44,491 bases of DNA from an uncultured Nitrosomonas sp. (GCA_902826055.1 CADEDJ010000023.1:1-44491); one strand, 5' to 3'; counted from the stretch's first letter, positions 1 to 11,260 are shown. The notes: a model not told the origin generated them from the letters alone. Program-made: numbers and translations.

Positions 1-2
1 AT

Positions 3-78
<76 letters not shown>

Positions 79-315
79 ATGGGTAGCATGGGTTTTAGCT
101 AAACGCGTAATTATAGATGGTTGAAGAGCTGCGGGCAAACGATAATAAAGATGAACTAAATTCAATGAATTATATTAAGAGGTCAGTTACTTTTAGATGA
201 CTGCGATATTTCTTTGGGTGACAAAATTCAATATTTTCTCAACAACTTTCGGTTAACTTCTGCCAATTTCGTCAAAAATCTGTACATTTTTAGTGTATCA
301 GTCCATAATTCCGCT

Positions 316-789
316 ATGAATTCAGAAAGTCTATGTTGCAAAAATATCTTGATTGTTCATGGCCCCAATTTAAATTTGCTGGGAATGCGGGAACCAGAAA
401 TTTATGGTAGTACAACATTGCTGGATATTAACAGAAATTTAGACAAATTGGCTGAAAGCGCTGGCATTACACTCGATTTCTTTCAAAGTAATGCAGAGTC
501 AGCATTGATTGAAAGAATTCAGCATGCGATGAGCGATGGGACAAATTTTATTATTATCAATCCTGCTGCTTATACGCATACCAGCATTGCTTTGCGTGAT
601 GCACTTGCTGCAACAAAGCTACCTTTTATCGAAGTGCATTTATCAAATATTTATGCTCGCGAATCTTTTCGCCAGAGATCTTATTTTTCAGATATTGCAA
701 TTGGTATTATTAGTGGTTTAGGTATCAAAGGATATGAATTGGCGCTCGAATATGCGATGGCATGCTTACGATCGAAAATTGAACTATGA
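316..789 (+). CDS. aroQ: Type II 3-dehydroquinate dehydratase
   Basis: AroQ converts 3-dehydroquinate to 3-dehydroshikimate in the cytoplasm, the third step of the shikimate pathway. The 157-residue product starting at ATG 316 has the family signatures: GPNLNLLG at 16-23, lid Arg25 and catalytic Tyr30 (GMREPEIYG), NPAAYTHTS at 82-90, and catalytic His108 in [14 protein letters not shown]. The frame is open further upstream to a TTG at 214, but that would add 34 residues before the normal family start, so the ATG matching the usual length of about 145-155 was chosen. No strong ribosome binding site is visible. It lies directly before accBC, an order common in beta- and gammaproteobacteria. Confidence 0.95.
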   Translation: MNSESLCCKNILIVHGPNLNLLGMREPEIYGSTTLLDINRNLDKLAESAGITLDFFQSNAESALIERIQHAMSDGTNFIIINPAAYTHTSIALRDALAATKLPFIEVHLSNIYARESFRQRSYFSDIAIGIISGLGIKGYELALEYAMACLRSKIEL

Positions 790-822
790 ATATTTAATTT
801 CAATGAAGTTTAATTCTGTATC

Positions 823-851
823 TTGCACTTGTTACTAGCACTTTTTAGTAT
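823..851 (+). promoter_or_regulatory. Possible sigma-70 promoter for accBC
   Basis: A TTGCAC element at 823-828 and a TAGTAT element at 846-851 are separated by 17 bp, about 45 bp before the accB start. Each matches the sigma-70 consensus only partly, so this is a tentative call. It would let accBC be transcribed independently of aroQ. Confidence 0.3.
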
Positions 852-895
852 GTATAAACTACCTTGAAGCGAGACAGTATCTCGGGAGATTAGTC

Positions 896-1378
896 ATGGA
901 TTTGAGAAAACTTAAAAAACTCATTGAATTGGTTGAAGAATCAAGTATTGCAGAGCTAGAGATTACAGAAGGGGAAGAAAAGGTCCGCATCAGCAAATCT
1001 GGTTCTGCTATGCAGAATTACGCATTTATGCCGCCTGCCATGACGACGATGATACCACCTGTACAACAACAGGTGCCGGCACCAGTTTCCGATGCTGATA
1101 AGACATCCGACATCGCGGTTGCGCAAAAAAATGTAGTGCCGGATGGTCATGTCGTTAAATCTCCAATGGTTGGCACATTTTACCGGTCAGCGTCTCCGGG
1201 AGCTAATCCTTTTGTGGAAATCGGGCAAAGTGTCAAAGCGGGTGATACGCTGTGTATTATTGAAGCCATGAAATTGCTGAATGAAATTGAAGCCGATAAA
1301 AATGGTGTTATCAAAGCGATTTTGCTAGAGAATGGGCAGCCGGTTGAGTATGGCGAACCTTTGTTCATCATCGAATGA
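896..1378 (+). CDS. accB: Biotin carboxyl carrier protein of acetyl-CoA carboxylase
   Basis: AccB carries the biotin that moves carboxyl groups from biotin carboxylase to the carboxyltransferase, making malonyl-CoA for fatty acid synthesis. The 160-residue protein has the usual N-terminal helix ([16 protein letters not shown]), a Pro/Gln/Ala-rich linker at about 45-80, and a C-terminal biotinyl domain at 85-160. The biotin-accepting lysine is Lys126 in EAMKLLNE. The start is supported by a GGGAG ribosome binding site about 10 bp upstream. accC follows 24 bp after the stop, so the two genes form an operon as in most proteobacteria. Confidence 0.98.
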   Translation: MDLRKLKKLIELVEESSIAELEITEGEEKVRISKSGSAMQNYAFMPPAMTTMIPPVQQQVPAPVSDADKTSDIAVAQKNVVPDGHVVKSPMVGTFYRSASPGANPFVEIGQSVKAGDTLCIIEAMKLLNEIEADKNGVIKAILLENGQPVEYGEPLFIIE

Positions 1379-1402
1379 CGATCTTGATAGTGATCAAAAG
1401 CT

Positions 1403-2758
1403 ATGTTTGAAAAAATTTTGATAGCAAACCGCGGTGAAATTGCCTTACGGATTCAGCGTGCTTGCCGTGCGATGGGCATTAAAACGGTAGCCGTGCACTC
1501 TGAAGCGGATGCAGAAGCAAAATATGTCAAGTTAGCCGATGAATCGGTGTGCATTGGTCCTGCGCCGGTGGCGCAGAGTTATCTCAACATTCCGGCAATT
1601 ATTAGCGCTGCAGAAGTTACTGATTCTGAAGCTATTCATCCAGGATACGGATTTTTATCAGAGAATGCTGATTTCGCTGAACGAGTCGAAAAGAGCGGCT
1701 TTGTGTTTATCGGTCCGCGGCCAGAAACAATTCGTTTGATGGGTGATAAAGTCAGTGCAAAAAACGCCATGAAAAAAGCCGGTGTGCCTTGTGTACCAGG
1801 ATCGGACGGTGCGTTGCCGGAAAATATCGATGAAGTAAAAAAGATTGTGCGGGAAATTGGTTACCCTATCATCATCAAAGCGGCTGGCGGAGGCGGCGGT
1901 CGCGGTATGCGCGTGGTGCATACTGAAGCTGCGTTATCCAACGCGGTAATTATGACACGAAATGAAGCGCAAGCAGCGTTTGGAAATCCTATCGTGTATG
2001 CAGAAAAATATTTGGAAAATCCAAGGCATATCGAATTTCAACTCCTGATTGATGAACATGGTAACGCGGTTCATTTGGGTGAACGGGATTGCTCATTGCA
2101 GCGCCGTCACCAAAAAATCCTTGAAGAAGCGCCAGCTCCCGGGATATCTGAAAAATTGCGTAATAAAATCGGTGACCGTTGTGCCGATGCCTGTCGACGT
2201 ATTAAATATCGCGGTGTAGGCACTTTTGAGTTTTTATTTGAAAACAACGAATTCTATTTTATTGAAATGAACACTCGTTTACAGGTGGAACATCCCGTGA
2301 CGGAAGCCATTACTGGTATTGATCTAGTACAAGCACAAATCAATGTCGCTGCCGGTCATAAACTGTCGATTGATCAAAAGGACGTTGTTATCAAAGGACA
2401 TGCGATCGAGTGCCGCATTAATGCTGAAGATGCTTATAAACTGACACCTTCTGCCGGGCGTATTACACAATATCATGCGCCAGGCGGCCCCGGTGTACGG
2501 GTCGACTCCCATGTTTATCATAATTACATGGTGCCTCCTTATTATGATTCCATGATCGGTAAGATCATTACTTTCGGCGATACGCGTGAACAGGCCATTG
2601 CACGTATGAACATTGCCTTATCTGAAATGGTCGTTACTGGCATTAAAACCAATATTCCGCTACACCGTGATTTGCTGACGGATGCATCTTTTTTGCGCGG
2701 CGGAGTTGCAATTCATTATTTGGAACAAAAGCTTGCCTTACACAATAAGACCGAATAA
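1403..2758 (+). CDS. accC: Biotin carboxylase subunit of acetyl-CoA carboxylase
   Basis: AccC uses ATP and bicarbonate to carboxylate the biotin on AccB. The 451-residue length matches the family. The order is an N-terminal pre-ATP-grasp domain ([26 protein letters not shown] at 79-88), an ATP-grasp domain with the glycine-rich loop GGGGGRGM at 162-169, the catalytic stretch [14 protein letters not shown], and a C-terminal biotin carboxylase domain ([12 protein letters not shown]). It is co-transcribed with accB. Nothing looks degenerate. Confidence 0.98.
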   Translation: MFEKILIANRGEIALRIQRACRAMGIKTVAVHSEADAEAKYVKLADESVCIGPAPVAQSYLNIPAIISAAEVTDSEAIHPGYGFLSENADFAERVEKSGFVFIGPRPETIRLMGDKVSAKNAMKKAGVPCVPGSDGALPENIDEVKKIVREIGYPIIIKAAGGGGGRGMRVVHTEAALSNAVIMTRNEAQAAFGNPIVYAEKYLENPRHIEFQLLIDEHGNAVHLGERDCSLQRRHQKILEEAPAPGISEKLRNKIGDRCADACRRIKYRGVGTFEFLFENNEFYFIEMNTRLQVEHPVTEAITGIDLVQAQINVAAGHKLSIDQKDVVIKGHAIECRINAEDAYKLTPSAGRITQYHAPGGPGVRVDSHVYHNYMVPPYYDSMIGKIITFGDTREQAIARMNIALSEMVVTGIKTNIPLHRDLLTDASFLRGGVAIHYLEQKLALHNKTE

Positions 2759-2811
2759 TCGACTGGTAGTGCTCGGCATTCGGTTTTGCTGATTGCAGGT
2801 GTTATTGGGTT

Positions 2812-3729
2812 ATGTCCTGGGTTAAGCTGGTCATTCAAATCAATGCCACACATGCGGAGCCGTTGTGCGATGCACTGATAGAACAAGGCGCATTATCGGT
2901 CGATATTCACGATGCCGCTGCCGATACGCAAGATGAACAGATGTTGTTCGATGAACCAGGAGAACCGAGCGGAGAGATTTGGCGGAATGCCGAAGTTTCC
3001 GCATTATTTAATCAAGGCGTGAATATCGATGAAATAGCGCGCAAGGCTGCGAATAGTGCGCAACTTGACCACCCACCCTGCTATCGTTTGGAACATGTAG
3101 AAGAGCAGGATTGGGTCCGCCTCACTCAATCGCAATTTGATCCGATTCAAATCTCAACGCGTTTGTGGATTGTTCCAACTTGGCATCAGTTACCTGATGC
3201 GGCGGCTATTAATTTAATTTTAGATCCCGGATTGGCTTTCGGTACCGGCAGCCATCCTACCACGCAGTTATGTTTAGATTGGCTGGATCGGAATTTGCGC
3301 CCGGGAGATCGTCTGATTGATTATGGTTGCGGTTCGGGGATTTTGGCTATAGCTGCGTTAAAGCTCGGTGCAAGCCAAGTTATCGGTATTGACATTGATT
3401 CCCAGGCCATCAAAGCCAGTGAAGAAAATGCAATACGCAATCAGTGTGAAACTACAAAATATATTTTTGTAACTGCACAAGAAGCTACCGGAATGGACTT
3501 TCAAATAGCGCGGCAGGCAGATGTGGTAGTTGCCAATATCTTAGCAAATCCTTTGATTATGCTCGCGTCGCTACTGGAGCAAGCCGTTCTGCACAAAGGT
3601 CGTATCGTATTATCCGGAATTCTTCAGGAGCAAGCTAATGAAGTCAAGATTGTCTACCAGCAATGGTTTGACATGGATGTTGCCGCTCTAAAGGAAGGTT
3701 GGGTACTGTTAACTGGGATTAAAAGGTGA
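2812..3729 (+). CDS. prmA: Ribosomal protein L11 methyltransferase
   Basis: PrmA trimethylates ribosomal protein L11 using S-adenosylmethionine. The 305-residue protein has the N-terminal substrate-recognition domain, then DPGLAFGTGSHPTTQLCLDWL from about residue 137, the SAM-binding motif DYGCGSGILAIAA at about 170, and the NILANPL active-site motif at about 242. All are typical of PrmA. It lies 53 bp after accC in the same direction, a common betaproteobacterial arrangement, so co-transcription is likely. L11 methylation is usually dispensable. Confidence 0.96.
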   Translation: MSWVKLVIQINATHAEPLCDALIEQGALSVDIHDAAADTQDEQMLFDEPGEPSGEIWRNAEVSALFNQGVNIDEIARKAANSAQLDHPPCYRLEHVEEQDWVRLTQSQFDPIQISTRLWIVPTWHQLPDAAAINLILDPGLAFGTGSHPTTQLCLDWLDRNLRPGDRLIDYGCGSGILAIAALKLGASQVIGIDIDSQAIKASEENAIRNQCETTKYIFVTAQEATGMDFQIARQADVVVANILANPLIMLASLLEQAVLHKGRIVLSGILQEQANEVKIVYQQWFDMDVAALKEGWVLLTGIKR

Positions 3730-3832
3730 AATAATCACCGCTTAAAATCTCGATATAAGCGAGTAATTCAATATTTAATTCGCTGTTTGTTAATACAATA
3801 AATACAATACGATCAAATACGGGGAACGGTAC

Positions 3833-4690
3833 ATGGCATTAGTGACTCTCTGTTCTGGCTGTGGTACGACTTTCCGTGTTACTGCGGCTCAGTTGCAAGC
3901 ACATGGCGGTGATGTGCGTTGTGGTCATTGCCAGCGGATTTTTAATGGCTTTGCGACGCTTATTACAGTTAATGAATCCGCCATTGAAAACTCATCACAA
4001 TTGCAATTTCATCCGCTTGATGAACCTGAAGTTCCGAGTCTAGAAGAAAGTCGCACGATTGAAGATAATCTTGTCGTCGAAGAAAATCCGGTAATTATAG
4101 AAAATTTGAACAATACTCCGGATTATCCCGCCATTTCAAACCAAGACGCTTTAGTTGCTGAAACTCCGCAACAACAACTCGTATTTGATGAAAAAGAATC
4201 ACGCCAACAACAACCCCAAGCTCTCTGGTTGGCAGCCAATATTTTTTTATTGTGTATGCTGATTGTGCAAGGAATTTATGTCTATCGTACTGAATTGATT
4301 GTAATCACGCCAGGAACCAGATCTTTTGTAGAGCAATATTGTAAAATGCTGGGCTGCACAGTGCCATACCCTCAAGATATCAAGCAATTCGGCATCGAAG
4401 CATCGGATTTGCAAAAAGATAGCCAGCGTCAACCGGAAATCACAACTTTATCCGCAACCATTCGCAATCATGCGCCTTTTCCACAGGAACTGCCTGCATT
4501 GCAGCTCAATTTGCTCGACGATCAGGATGAATTAGTTGCCAGTCGCATCTTTACCGCTCAAGATTATCTGCGCGATAAAGACAGCGCACAAACATTTCTT
4601 GAATCGCAGCAGGAAATTGAAATTCAAGTGAATTTTGAAAGCAGCGAACTCGATGCGTTCGGCTATCATTTGCAATTACTTTATCCTTAA
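3833..4690 (+). CDS. Zinc-ribbon (MJ0042-type) DUF3426 membrane protein
   Basis: The 285-residue protein starts with a zinc ribbon: Cys7, Cys10, Cys30 and Cys33 form a CxxC-x19-CxxC pattern. An acidic, low-complexity linker follows (about 50-125), then one membrane helix at about 131-151 (LWLAANIFLLCMLIVQGIYV), and a C-terminal domain of DUF3426 type that should lie in the periplasm. This layout is known for the gene following prmA in betaproteobacteria. Its function is not established. The zinc ribbon would sit in the cytoplasm. It probably ends the prmA operon, as the 167 bp before metH contain a separate promoter-like element. Confidence 0.85.
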   Translation: MALVTLCSGCGTTFRVTAAQLQAHGGDVRCGHCQRIFNGFATLITVNESAIENSSQLQFHPLDEPEVPSLEESRTIEDNLVVEENPVIIENLNNTPDYPAISNQDALVAETPQQQLVFDEKESRQQQPQALWLAANIFLLCMLIVQGIYVYRTELIVITPGTRSFVEQYCKMLGCTVPYPQDIKQFGIEASDLQKDSQRQPEITTLSATIRNHAPFPQELPALQLNLLDDQDELVASRIFTAQDYLRDKDSAQTFLESQQEIEIQVNFESSELDAFGYHLQLLYP

Positions 4691-4818
4691 AATGGGTAAA
4701 GCGCTATTGGGTTGGTGAAAGATTTTCTGCCTATTAATAGTTTTATGGTAATTGCTAATACTTATGCGTGTAATAGTAGAGCAGGTAGTGCTGCGCTTAT
4801 CCACGCTATGATTTAAGC

Positions 4819-4824
4819 TATAAT
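4819..4824 (+). promoter_or_regulatory. Possible -10 element upstream of metH
   Basis: A perfect TATAAT lies 34 bp before the metH ATG. The -35 region 17 bp upstream (CTTATC) is poor. No cobalamin-riboswitch B12 box or recognisable MetR site was seen in the 167-bp gap, and no convincing Shine-Dalgarno sequence precedes the ATG. Confidence 0.35.
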
Positions 4825-4857
4825 ATTTATTTTTCTACTTCCAGCATATCCAAATCC

Positions 4858-7800
4858 ATGACTAGAGAATCCCGCACTGCTTTATTGGAAAGTTTATTTG
4901 CACAACGTATTCTGATTCTGGATGGTGCGATGGGCACAATGATCCAGACCTATAAACTCACGGAAACGGATTTCCGCGGTCAACGTTTTGCCGATTTTCC
5001 ACACGATTTAAAAGGCAATAATGACTTGCTGACCCTGACGCAACCGGACATTATCCGTGCCATTCATAGCGGTTACCTGGAAGCGGGGGCGGATATTGTC
5101 GAAACCAATACATTCAATTCCAATGCGGTTTCGATGGCTGATTATCATATGCAGGATTTAGTGTATGAGTTGAATTTTGCCGCTGCAAAGCTAGCACGCG
5201 GCGCGGCGCAAATTTTTGAAGAAAAAATGCCGGAAAAACCGCGTTTTGTAGCCGGAGTGATTGGTCCTACTACCAAAACGGCATCGATTTCTCCGGATGT
5301 CAATGATCCCGGTTTTCGTGGCATTACCTATGATCAATTGGTCGTGGATTATACTGAATCAATCCGTGGCCTGATCGATGGCGGTGTAGATATTCTGTTG
5401 GTTGAAACCATCTTCGACTCGCTCAACGCCAAAGCAGCGCTTTTTGCTATTGATCAATACTTTGAGAATCATGACATCCGACTGCCGATCATGATTTCTG
5501 TCACCATTACCGATGCATCCGGCCGTACCTTATCCGGACAAACACCGGAAGCATTCTGGAATTCTGTGAGTCATACCCAGCCGTTATCGGTCGGTATCAA
5601 TTGCGCTCTAGGCGCTGAATTAATGCGGCCTTACATCGAAGAATTGGCCGGTGTTGCAAATGTGTATACCAGTGTTCATCCCAATGCCGGTTTGCCGAAT
5701 CCTTTATCTGAAACGGGTTACGACGAATCGCCGGAATATACCGCAAATCAGATCAAAGGTTTTGCGCAATCTGGGTTTGTCAATATTGTAGGCGGCTGTT
5801 GCGGTACCACGCCGGCCCATATCAAAGCCATTGCACATGCCGTGGCCGATCTCGCGCCGCGTAAAATACCGGACATTCCAAAGAAACTACGTTTGTCCGG
5901 ATTGGAACCATTAAACATCGGCGATGATTCATTGTTTGTCAATGTCGGTGAGCGTACCAATGTCACTGGTTCCAGAGCATTTGCCCGATTAATTCTCAAT
6001 GGCGACTTTGCTGAAGCACTGAATGTAGCACGTAGTCAGGTTGAGAATGGTGCACAGATTATCGATATCAACATGGACGAAGCGATGCTGGATTCGCAAA
6101 AAGCTATGGTGACTTTTCTTAATCTAGTAGCGGCTGAACCGGATATCTGCAAAGTGCCGATCATGCTGGATTCCAGTAAATGGACTGTAATTGAGTCCGG
6201 CTTGAAGTGTGTACAGGGCAAATCGATCATCAATTCGATCAGCATGAAAGAAGGTGAGGCCGAATTTATTCACCATGCCAAATTAGCGCGCCGTTATGGC
6301 GCTGCAGTGATCGTCATGGCTTTTGATGAACAGGGCCAGGCTGATACCTTGCAGCGTAAAGTACAAATTTGCACGCGTAGCTATCATTTGCTTGTTGCTA
6401 TGGGTTTCCCACCGGAAGATATTATTTTTGATCCGAATATTTTCGCAATTGCTACAGGGATTGAAGAACATAATAATTACGGCGTCGATTTTATTGAGGC
6501 GACCCGCATTATCAAACAAACTTTGCCGTATGCTAAAGTGAGTGGCGGGGTATCTAACGTGTCTTTTTCTTTCCGGGGTAATGAACCGATTCGTGAAGCA
6601 ATTCACACCGCTTTTTTATATCACGCAATTAGGGCCGGTATGACAATGGGTATTGTCAATGCCGGGCAATTAGGCGTGTACTCGGACATTCCCGCTGAAT
6701 TACTTGAGAAAGTGGAAGATGTTATTTTGAACCGGCGTACAGACGCTACCGAACGGTTAGTCGAATTTGCCGAAAACTTCAAAGGACAAAAGAAAGAACA
6801 AATCGAAGATTTGGCGTGGCGTAATGAACCACTGCAACAGCGTTTGACGCATGCGTTAGTCAAGGGTATTTCCACGTATATCGTGGAAGACACCGAAGCG
6901 GCACGGGTTGAAATTGAAAAACAGGGCGGGCGTCCGATCCAAGTTATCGAAGGGCCTTTGATGGAAGGCATGAGTGTTGTCGGCGACTTATTTGGAGCCG
7001 GTAAAATGTTTTTACCACAAGTGGTTAAATCGGCGCGTGTGATGAAACAGGCTGTGGCGCATTTATTGCCGTTTATCGAAGCTGAAAAAAAATTATCAGG
7101 AGACAGCAAACCTAAAGGAAAGATTGTCATCGCTACAGTCAAAGGTGATGTACACGATATTGGAAAAAACATCGTTACAGTGGTACTGCAATGTAACAAT
7201 TATGAAGTCATTAATATGGGTGTTATGGTACCAAGCGCACAAATTCTTGATATGGCGCGACGTGAGAAAGCCGATATTATCGGTCTGTCAGGTTTGATTA
7301 CACCATCACTGGAAGAAATGGCGCACGTCGCTAAGGAGATGCAACGCGAGGGGTTTACCATTCCATTGCTGATCGGCGGAGCAACGACTTCCCGTGTGCA
7401 TACCGCTGTCAAAATTGCACCACATTATGAGGGATCAACGGTTTGGGTGCCCGATGCGAGCCGGGCAGTGGGGGTGTGCAGTAATTTGTTGTCACAGGAT
7501 TTACAAGCACGTTATGTTCAGGAAATTAAAGATGAATATGAGAAAGTGCGCAATCAGCATAAAAACAAAAAAGGCCCTGCAAAATTACTTACCCTGGCCG
7601 AAGCACGTGTCAATGCATTCAAAACCGACTGGGAGAATTACCAACCGTATCAACCAGAATTGATTGGTATTCGTACGTTGAATAATTATCCATTAGAAAA
7701 GATTGTTCCTTATGTCGACTGGACGCCTTTCTTTCAAGCCTGGGAACTTGCTGGGCGATATCCGGATATATTGAAGGATGAAGTGGTCGGAGAGACGGCC

Positions 7801-8565
7801 AGTCAGTTATTTCGTGATGCACAGGTAATGCTGAAGAAAATTGTTGAGCAGAAATGGCTTAGCGCCAACGCGGTGATCGGTTTATTTCCAGCAAATTCTG
7901 TGGGTGATGACATCGAAATCTACACCGATCAGACGCGTAGCAAGATCGCAATGACTTATCATTGCCTGCGTCAGCAAGACCAGAAACCTTCGGGGAAACC
8001 TAACCGCTGTTTGTCCGATTTTATTGCTCCGAAAGAAACCGGTATCCAAGATACCATCGGTTTATTCGCAGTGGGCGCCGGGTTTGGTATTGATGAACGT
8101 ATCAAAGCGTTTGAAGAAGCCAACGATGATTACAGCGCCATTGTGCTCAAAGCGCTCGCCGATCGCTTGGCCGAAGGTTTCGCCGAGCACATGCACGCGC
8201 GTGTGCGACGCGAATTCTGGGGTTACGCCAAAGATGAAAATCTCACTAACGGACAATTGATCAACGAAGAATACCGCGGTATTCGCCCTGCACCAGGCTA
8301 TCCCGCTTGTCCAGATCATACCGAAAAAGGCGCGTTATTTGCTGTGTTAAGTGCCACGGAAAATGCCGGAATTGTCATCACAGAATCGTTTGCTATGGTG
8401 CCTACCGCAGCGGTATCAGGTTTTTATTTTTCACATCCCGAATCCACTTTCTTCGCCGTTGGAAAAATCGGTAAAGACCAAGTCGAGGATTATGCCAAGC
8501 GCAAAGGTTGGACACTGGAAGAAGCGGAACGATGGCTTGCGCCGGTATTGGCATATGAGCGATAA
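4858..8565 (+). CDS. metH: Cobalamin-dependent methionine synthase
   Basis: MetH transfers a methyl group from 5-methyltetrahydrofolate to homocysteine through bound cobalamin. The 1,235-residue protein has all four modules. The homocysteine domain has zinc ligands Cys249, Cys314 and Cys315 (GINC and [11 protein letters not shown]). The pterin-binding domain contains [11 protein letters not shown]. The cobalamin domain has the lower-ligand His766 in [11 protein letters not shown]. The C-terminal SAM-dependent reactivation domain contains [15 protein letters not shown]. Length and residue positions closely follow E. coli MetH. It is flanked upstream by a promoter-like TATAAT and downstream by a hairpin terminator, so it is probably monocistronic. 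It implies that the cell makes or takes up cobalamin. Confidence 0.98.
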   Translation: MTRESRTALLESLFAQRILILDGAMGTMIQTYKLTETDFRGQRFADFPHDLKGNNDLLTLTQPDIIRAIHSGYLEAGADIVETNTFNSNAVSMADYHMQDLVYELNFAAAKLARGAAQIFEEKMPEKPRFVAGVIGPTTKTASISPDVNDPGFRGITYDQLVVDYTESIRGLIDGGVDILLVETIFDSLNAKAALFAIDQYFENHDIRLPIMISVTITDASGRTLSGQTPEAFWNSVSHTQPLSVGINCALGAELMRPYIEELAGVANVYTSVHPNAGLPNPLSETGYDESPEYTANQIKGFAQSGFVNIVGGCCGTTPAHIKAIAHAVADLAPRKIPDIPKKLRLSGLEPLNIGDDSLFVNVGERTNVTGSRAFARLILNGDFAEALNVARSQVENGAQIIDINMDEAMLDSQKAMVTFLNLVAAEPDICKVPIMLDSSKWTVIESGLKCVQGKSIINSISMKEGEAEFIHHAKLARRYGAAVIVMAFDEQGQADTLQRKVQICTRSYHLLVAMGFPPEDIIFDPNIFAIATGIEEHNNYGVDFIEATRIIKQTLPYAKVSGGVSNVSFSFRGNEPIREAIHTAFLYHAIRAGMTMGIVNAGQLGVYSDIPAELLEKVEDVILNRRTDATERLVEFAENFKGQKKEQIEDLAWRNEPLQQRLTHALVKGISTYIVEDTEAARVEIEKQGGRPIQVIEGPLMEGMSVVGDLFGAGKMFLPQVVKSARVMKQAVAHLLPFIEAEKKLSGDSKPKGKIVIATVKGDVHDIGKNIVTVVLQCNNYEVINMGVMVPSAQILDMARREKADIIGLSGLITPSLEEMAHVAKEMQREGFTIPLLIGGATTSRVHTAVKIAPHYEGSTVWVPDASRAVGVCSNLLSQDLQARYVQEIKDEYEKVRNQHKNKKGPAKLLTLAEARVNAFKTDWENYQPYQPELIGIRTLNNYPLEKIVPYVDWTPFFQAWELAGRYPDILKDEVVGETASQLFRDAQVMLKKIVEQKWLSANAVIGLFPANSVGDDIEIYTDQTRSKIAMTYHCLRQQDQKPSGKPNRCLSDFIAPKETGIQDTIGLFAVGAGFGIDERIKAFEEANDDYSAIVLKALADRLAEGFAEHMHARVRREFWGYAKDENLTNGQLINEEYRGIRPAPGYPACPDHTEKGALFAVLSATENAGIVITESFAMVPTAAVSGFYFSHPESTFFAVGKIGKDQVEDYAKRKGWTLEEAERWLAPVLAYER

Positions 8566-8617
8566 GATAATCCCTTTTTCTACAGTGCAGCAGCGAATCG
8601 TCTAAATGCATAAGATG

Positions 8618-8646
8618 GCACTCAGCGTGACACAGAGTGCTTTTTA
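8618..8646 (+). terminator. Rho-independent terminator of metH
   Basis: An inverted repeat GCACTC (8618-8623) and GAGTGC (8635-8640) with an 11-nt loop is followed directly by TTTTTAA, about 50 bp after the metH stop. Confidence 0.75.
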
Positions 8647-8665
8647 ATCCCATTATTAATCAGTT

Positions 8666-8776
8666 TTAAGTGGCATGCTTCGTTCCGGCGCAGCTCACCT
8701 TGACTGTGTGCGCATCGGCACCATTAGGCACCTTCATGCCAAAGAGCCACTGATCGCCTTTATTTCTCCAGAGCGT
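8666..8776 (-). pseudogene. Possible C-terminal remnant of an unknown gene
   Basis: The 292-bp gap between metH and the DUF882 gene is not featureless. On the minus strand, the frame ending at TAA 8666-8668 encodes a protein-like stretch of about 36 residues that includes GDQWLFGMKVPNGADAHTVK and a Cys near the end. It has no start or ribosome binding site, and its frame is closed upstream by a stop near 8780. It could be the 3' end of a decayed secreted-protein gene, or a chance frame. I recognise no family. Confidence 0.25.
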
Positions 8777-8857
8777 ATTTTATTACGCTGTGTGCAGCCA
8801 AATTGATACAGGCAAATAAATCAGTGTTTCCTTAAAAAATTTGACCAGAAGATTTCT

Positions 8858-9463
8858 TTATCCACCCCAAAAGCGGAAATTTCCTGTGTCCAAATGAACA
8901 AAATTCGAAGCGGGGTAATAACCTACACCGCCAGTCTGCAGTGACATCGCGGCAGTGCGAAGATCAGAAAGTCTACGACCTGGTAAGCGGATATCAATGG
9001 CCTTTCCGTGGGTATGTAAGCTGTTTTTTGCAACGCCTCCGCTTTGTGCTGCCAGCATTTGATTGGATGCGGGCGAACGGTAGGCCGAAATGACATGAAA
9101 TTCCTGATTCGTGCCCAGTTTGCGTTGTAAAAGATGCAGAATATCGAATAACTCCGGATCGATGGCATAACGATCACCAGTGCGGTGGTCACGCAATACG
9201 TGATTGATTTCCCGGAGTGCGCCAGGGACATAGCGGCCATTTGCCCAATAAACCTGGCGGACACGTTCGCCAGTGTGCAAATTAAGAAAACTTAGTTTCT
9301 TCTCGAAAGGGCGTTTTTTGGTGACTGCTGCATGGGCCGTTGTTGCAAGCGGTAATGCCAATAACGTACACGCGCTTAATCCTGTTTTTAAAAAGTGGCG
9401 GCGGCTATGCGCCAGTTTGGTTTCTGATAAATTGTTTCGATTCAAAAACTTTTGTATCAGCAT
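8858..9463 (-). CDS. DUF882 / M15-type murein endopeptidase (MepK/YcbK-like)
   Basis: This is a 201-residue exported peptidase. It starts with a twin-arginine-like signal (SRRHFLK at 20-26, hydrophobic stretch, cleavage near TTAHA). The peptidase domain carries the zinc-ligand pattern SxHxxGxAxD (His150, Asp157) and His190 in FVHLDTG, as in E. coli MepK, which cuts 3-3 and 4-3 crosslinks in peptidoglycan. A GGAG ribosome binding site precedes the ATG. It lies 44 bp downstream of an L,D-transpeptidase gene on the same strand, the same pairing as ycbB-ycbK in E. coli. One enzyme would make 3-3 crosslinks and the other open them. Confidence 0.92.
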   Translation of the reverse strand: MLIQKFLNRNNLSETKLAHSRRHFLKTGLSACTLLALPLATTAHAAVTKKRPFEKKLSFLNLHTGERVRQVYWANGRYVPGALREINHVLRDHRTGDRYAIDPELFDILHLLQRKLGTNQEFHVISAYRSPASNQMLAAQSGGVAKNSLHTHGKAIDIRLPGRRLSDLRTAAMSLQTGGVGYYPASNFVHLDTGNFRFWGG

Positions 9464-9507
9464 CGTATTTTTTCTCCGGAAAAATTTATGAGTATTGGTA
9501 AAAACAA

Positions 9508-11142
9508 CTACCAGCCGGCATATTGCAATGCGCGTAAATCTCGGCGATAAATATCGGGTGAAAAATGAATTTGACCTTGTTCGTCAACCCAGGCCGTACT
9601 ATACACCAAGTAGACGGGCATTTGTCTAGGTAAATGCACGGTTTTTGTTTTGCCGCTATCCATATCGGCAAGAAATTTATCCGGCAAGGTTTGCTCATTC
9701 AGCAGAAAAGCGGCCAATTCCAGAGGTTTTTCCAAACGGATACAGCCGGAACTAAAAGTACGGATATCTTTTTGGAACAATGACTTGGAAGGTGTGTCGT
9801 GCAAATATATATTAAAGGAATTGGAAAACATGAATTTGATCCGGCCCAGTGCATTGTGCGTTCCCGGATCCTGGCGTAATACGTAAGGAAAACCTTTTTT
9901 AATAGCGTGCCAATCGATTGTGTCAGGATTAATGGATTCGAGAGTACGGTTATGGCCGGAATAAATCTTAAAACCGTTAGAAGTGAAATAATCCGGATTT
10001 TTTTGCTGCTTTGGCAATAAATCTTTGGTTGCAATACTGACGGGTACCGTCCAGTACGGATTCAAGACCATGTGTGAGAGCGCACCATTAAAACTAGGGG
10101 TTGAGCGATAGTCACGGCCGACAATAATCCGCATACTGAGTGGAGCGGCATCTTGTTTAACAGCGGTGAGTCTAAAACCAGCGGTATTGACCAACACGTA
10201 TCGTTGGCCTAAATCTGCGGGGAGCCAACGCAAGCGCTCCATGTTGACGCGTAGTTGGCGTATTTTCCATTCGAGCGAAATATTTAATGCGTGGATAGTA
10301 TTTTTTCCAATGATGCCGTCTGCGATTAAGCCGTGCTGGATCTGAAACGCTTTGATAGCGCTTACCAATGTATCATCGTATTGCGGACTACTGCTGGGCG
10401 CTAAATGGTATACCGCAATTCCGTCAATATCATAGGTCTGAGCCATACGCTGGCGAATCAAAGGGATGATCGCATCCATTTCGCCCGGATGTATGCTTTT
10501 CGTCGCAGGAATAGGATTCCAATTGGCATGATTGTGCACAAGGCTCTGGTAACGTATCAAAGCTTGTTTGAGTAATTGATAGTGATGCTTTTGCGGTGAT
10601 AAATCACGAAGTGATTGCGGTAATTGAGCAGTCTCGAGTGCTTTTTGCAAAAATGCTACTGCATCAAAGGCTGCTTGCGGAATATGCCAATCCGGATCAG
10701 CCAGGCTGGCTTGGAGTTTTCCACGCGTTAAGTCACGCGCTAACATGAGTACTGCATGGCTGGTTAATAATTCCAATTCAATTGCTGCCGGTAAAAATTG
10801 ACTGGCTTGCTGTTGTAATTGGCGCAATTGTTCTAACCGGTAGTCGCGGCTATCCAAGCCTTCTGTTTCCGCGCTGGCGATAAAGTCGAGCGCTGCTGTC
10901 AGTAACGGTGATTCCGGTTCTCCCGTCATCCAGATGGGTTGAAAACTGCGTGTTGTATATAACCGCTGCAAGTCTGCAAGATCAGTCTTCTTTAATTTAA
11001 GTGAGTCCGGTTGCAAAAGCCGCTGTTCCAATACCCGGGTTTCCACAGTAAGAACATGAGAAAACACTGGATTGGATAGTAAACATGAGTAGAAAAAAAA
11101 TTGCAGTATCCGAAAGAATGCGTTAACCGAAGAGTGAAGCAC
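9508..11142 (-). CDS. L,D-transpeptidase of the LdtD/YcbB type
   Basis: The enzyme forms 3-3 crosslinks between diaminopimelate residues in the periplasm. The 544-residue protein starts with a signal-peptide-like hydrophobic stretch. An N-terminal scaffold domain follows, then a peptidoglycan-binding module (DDTLVSAIKAFQIQHGLIAD), then a YkuD catalytic domain. The active-site stretch is HDTPSKSLF followed by SSGCIRLEKP, with nucleophile Cys467. The start is GTG, supported by an AAAGGAAT ribosome binding site about 10 bp upstream; no nearby ATG fits better. It heads a two-gene unit with the DUF882 peptidase. Confidence 0.94.
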   Translation of the reverse strand: MLHSSVNAFFRILQFFFYSCLLSNPVFSHVLTVETRVLEQRLLQPDSLKLKKTDLADLQRLYTTRSFQPIWMTGEPESPLLTAALDFIASAETEGLDSRDYRLEQLRQLQQQASQFLPAAIELELLTSHAVLMLARDLTRGKLQASLADPDWHIPQAAFDAVAFLQKALETAQLPQSLRDLSPQKHHYQLLKQALIRYQSLVHNHANWNPIPATKSIHPGEMDAIIPLIRQRMAQTYDIDGIAVYHLAPSSSPQYDDTLVSAIKAFQIQHGLIADGIIGKNTIHALNISLEWKIRQLRVNMERLRWLPADLGQRYVLVNTAGFRLTAVKQDAAPLSMRIIVGRDYRSTPSFNGALSHMVLNPYWTVPVSIATKDLLPKQQKNPDYFTSNGFKIYSGHNRTLESINPDTIDWHAIKKGFPYVLRQDPGTHNALGRIKFMFSNSFNIYLHDTPSKSLFQKDIRTFSSGCIRLEKPLELAAFLLNEQTLPDKFLADMDSGKTKTVHLPRQMPVYLVYSTAWVDEQGQIHFSPDIYRRDLRALQYAGW

Positions 11143-11260
11143 GTGCAGATTCCTTTGCTGTATAGGGCGGTTATATCAAATGGCGGATTTTATCATTGAT
11201 GCCCGATGGCTATTGGGTTATCACGATTGGCAGAACTAGAATGTCTTGCAATGAGATGGT

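Noticed and set aside
214..315. N-terminal extension of AroQ from a TTG start
   Set aside because: It adds 34 residues not found in the family; the ATG at 316 gives the usual length.
4691..4857. Cobalamin riboswitch before metH
   Set aside because: No B12 box or long structured leader is visible in the 167-bp gap; only a -10-like element.
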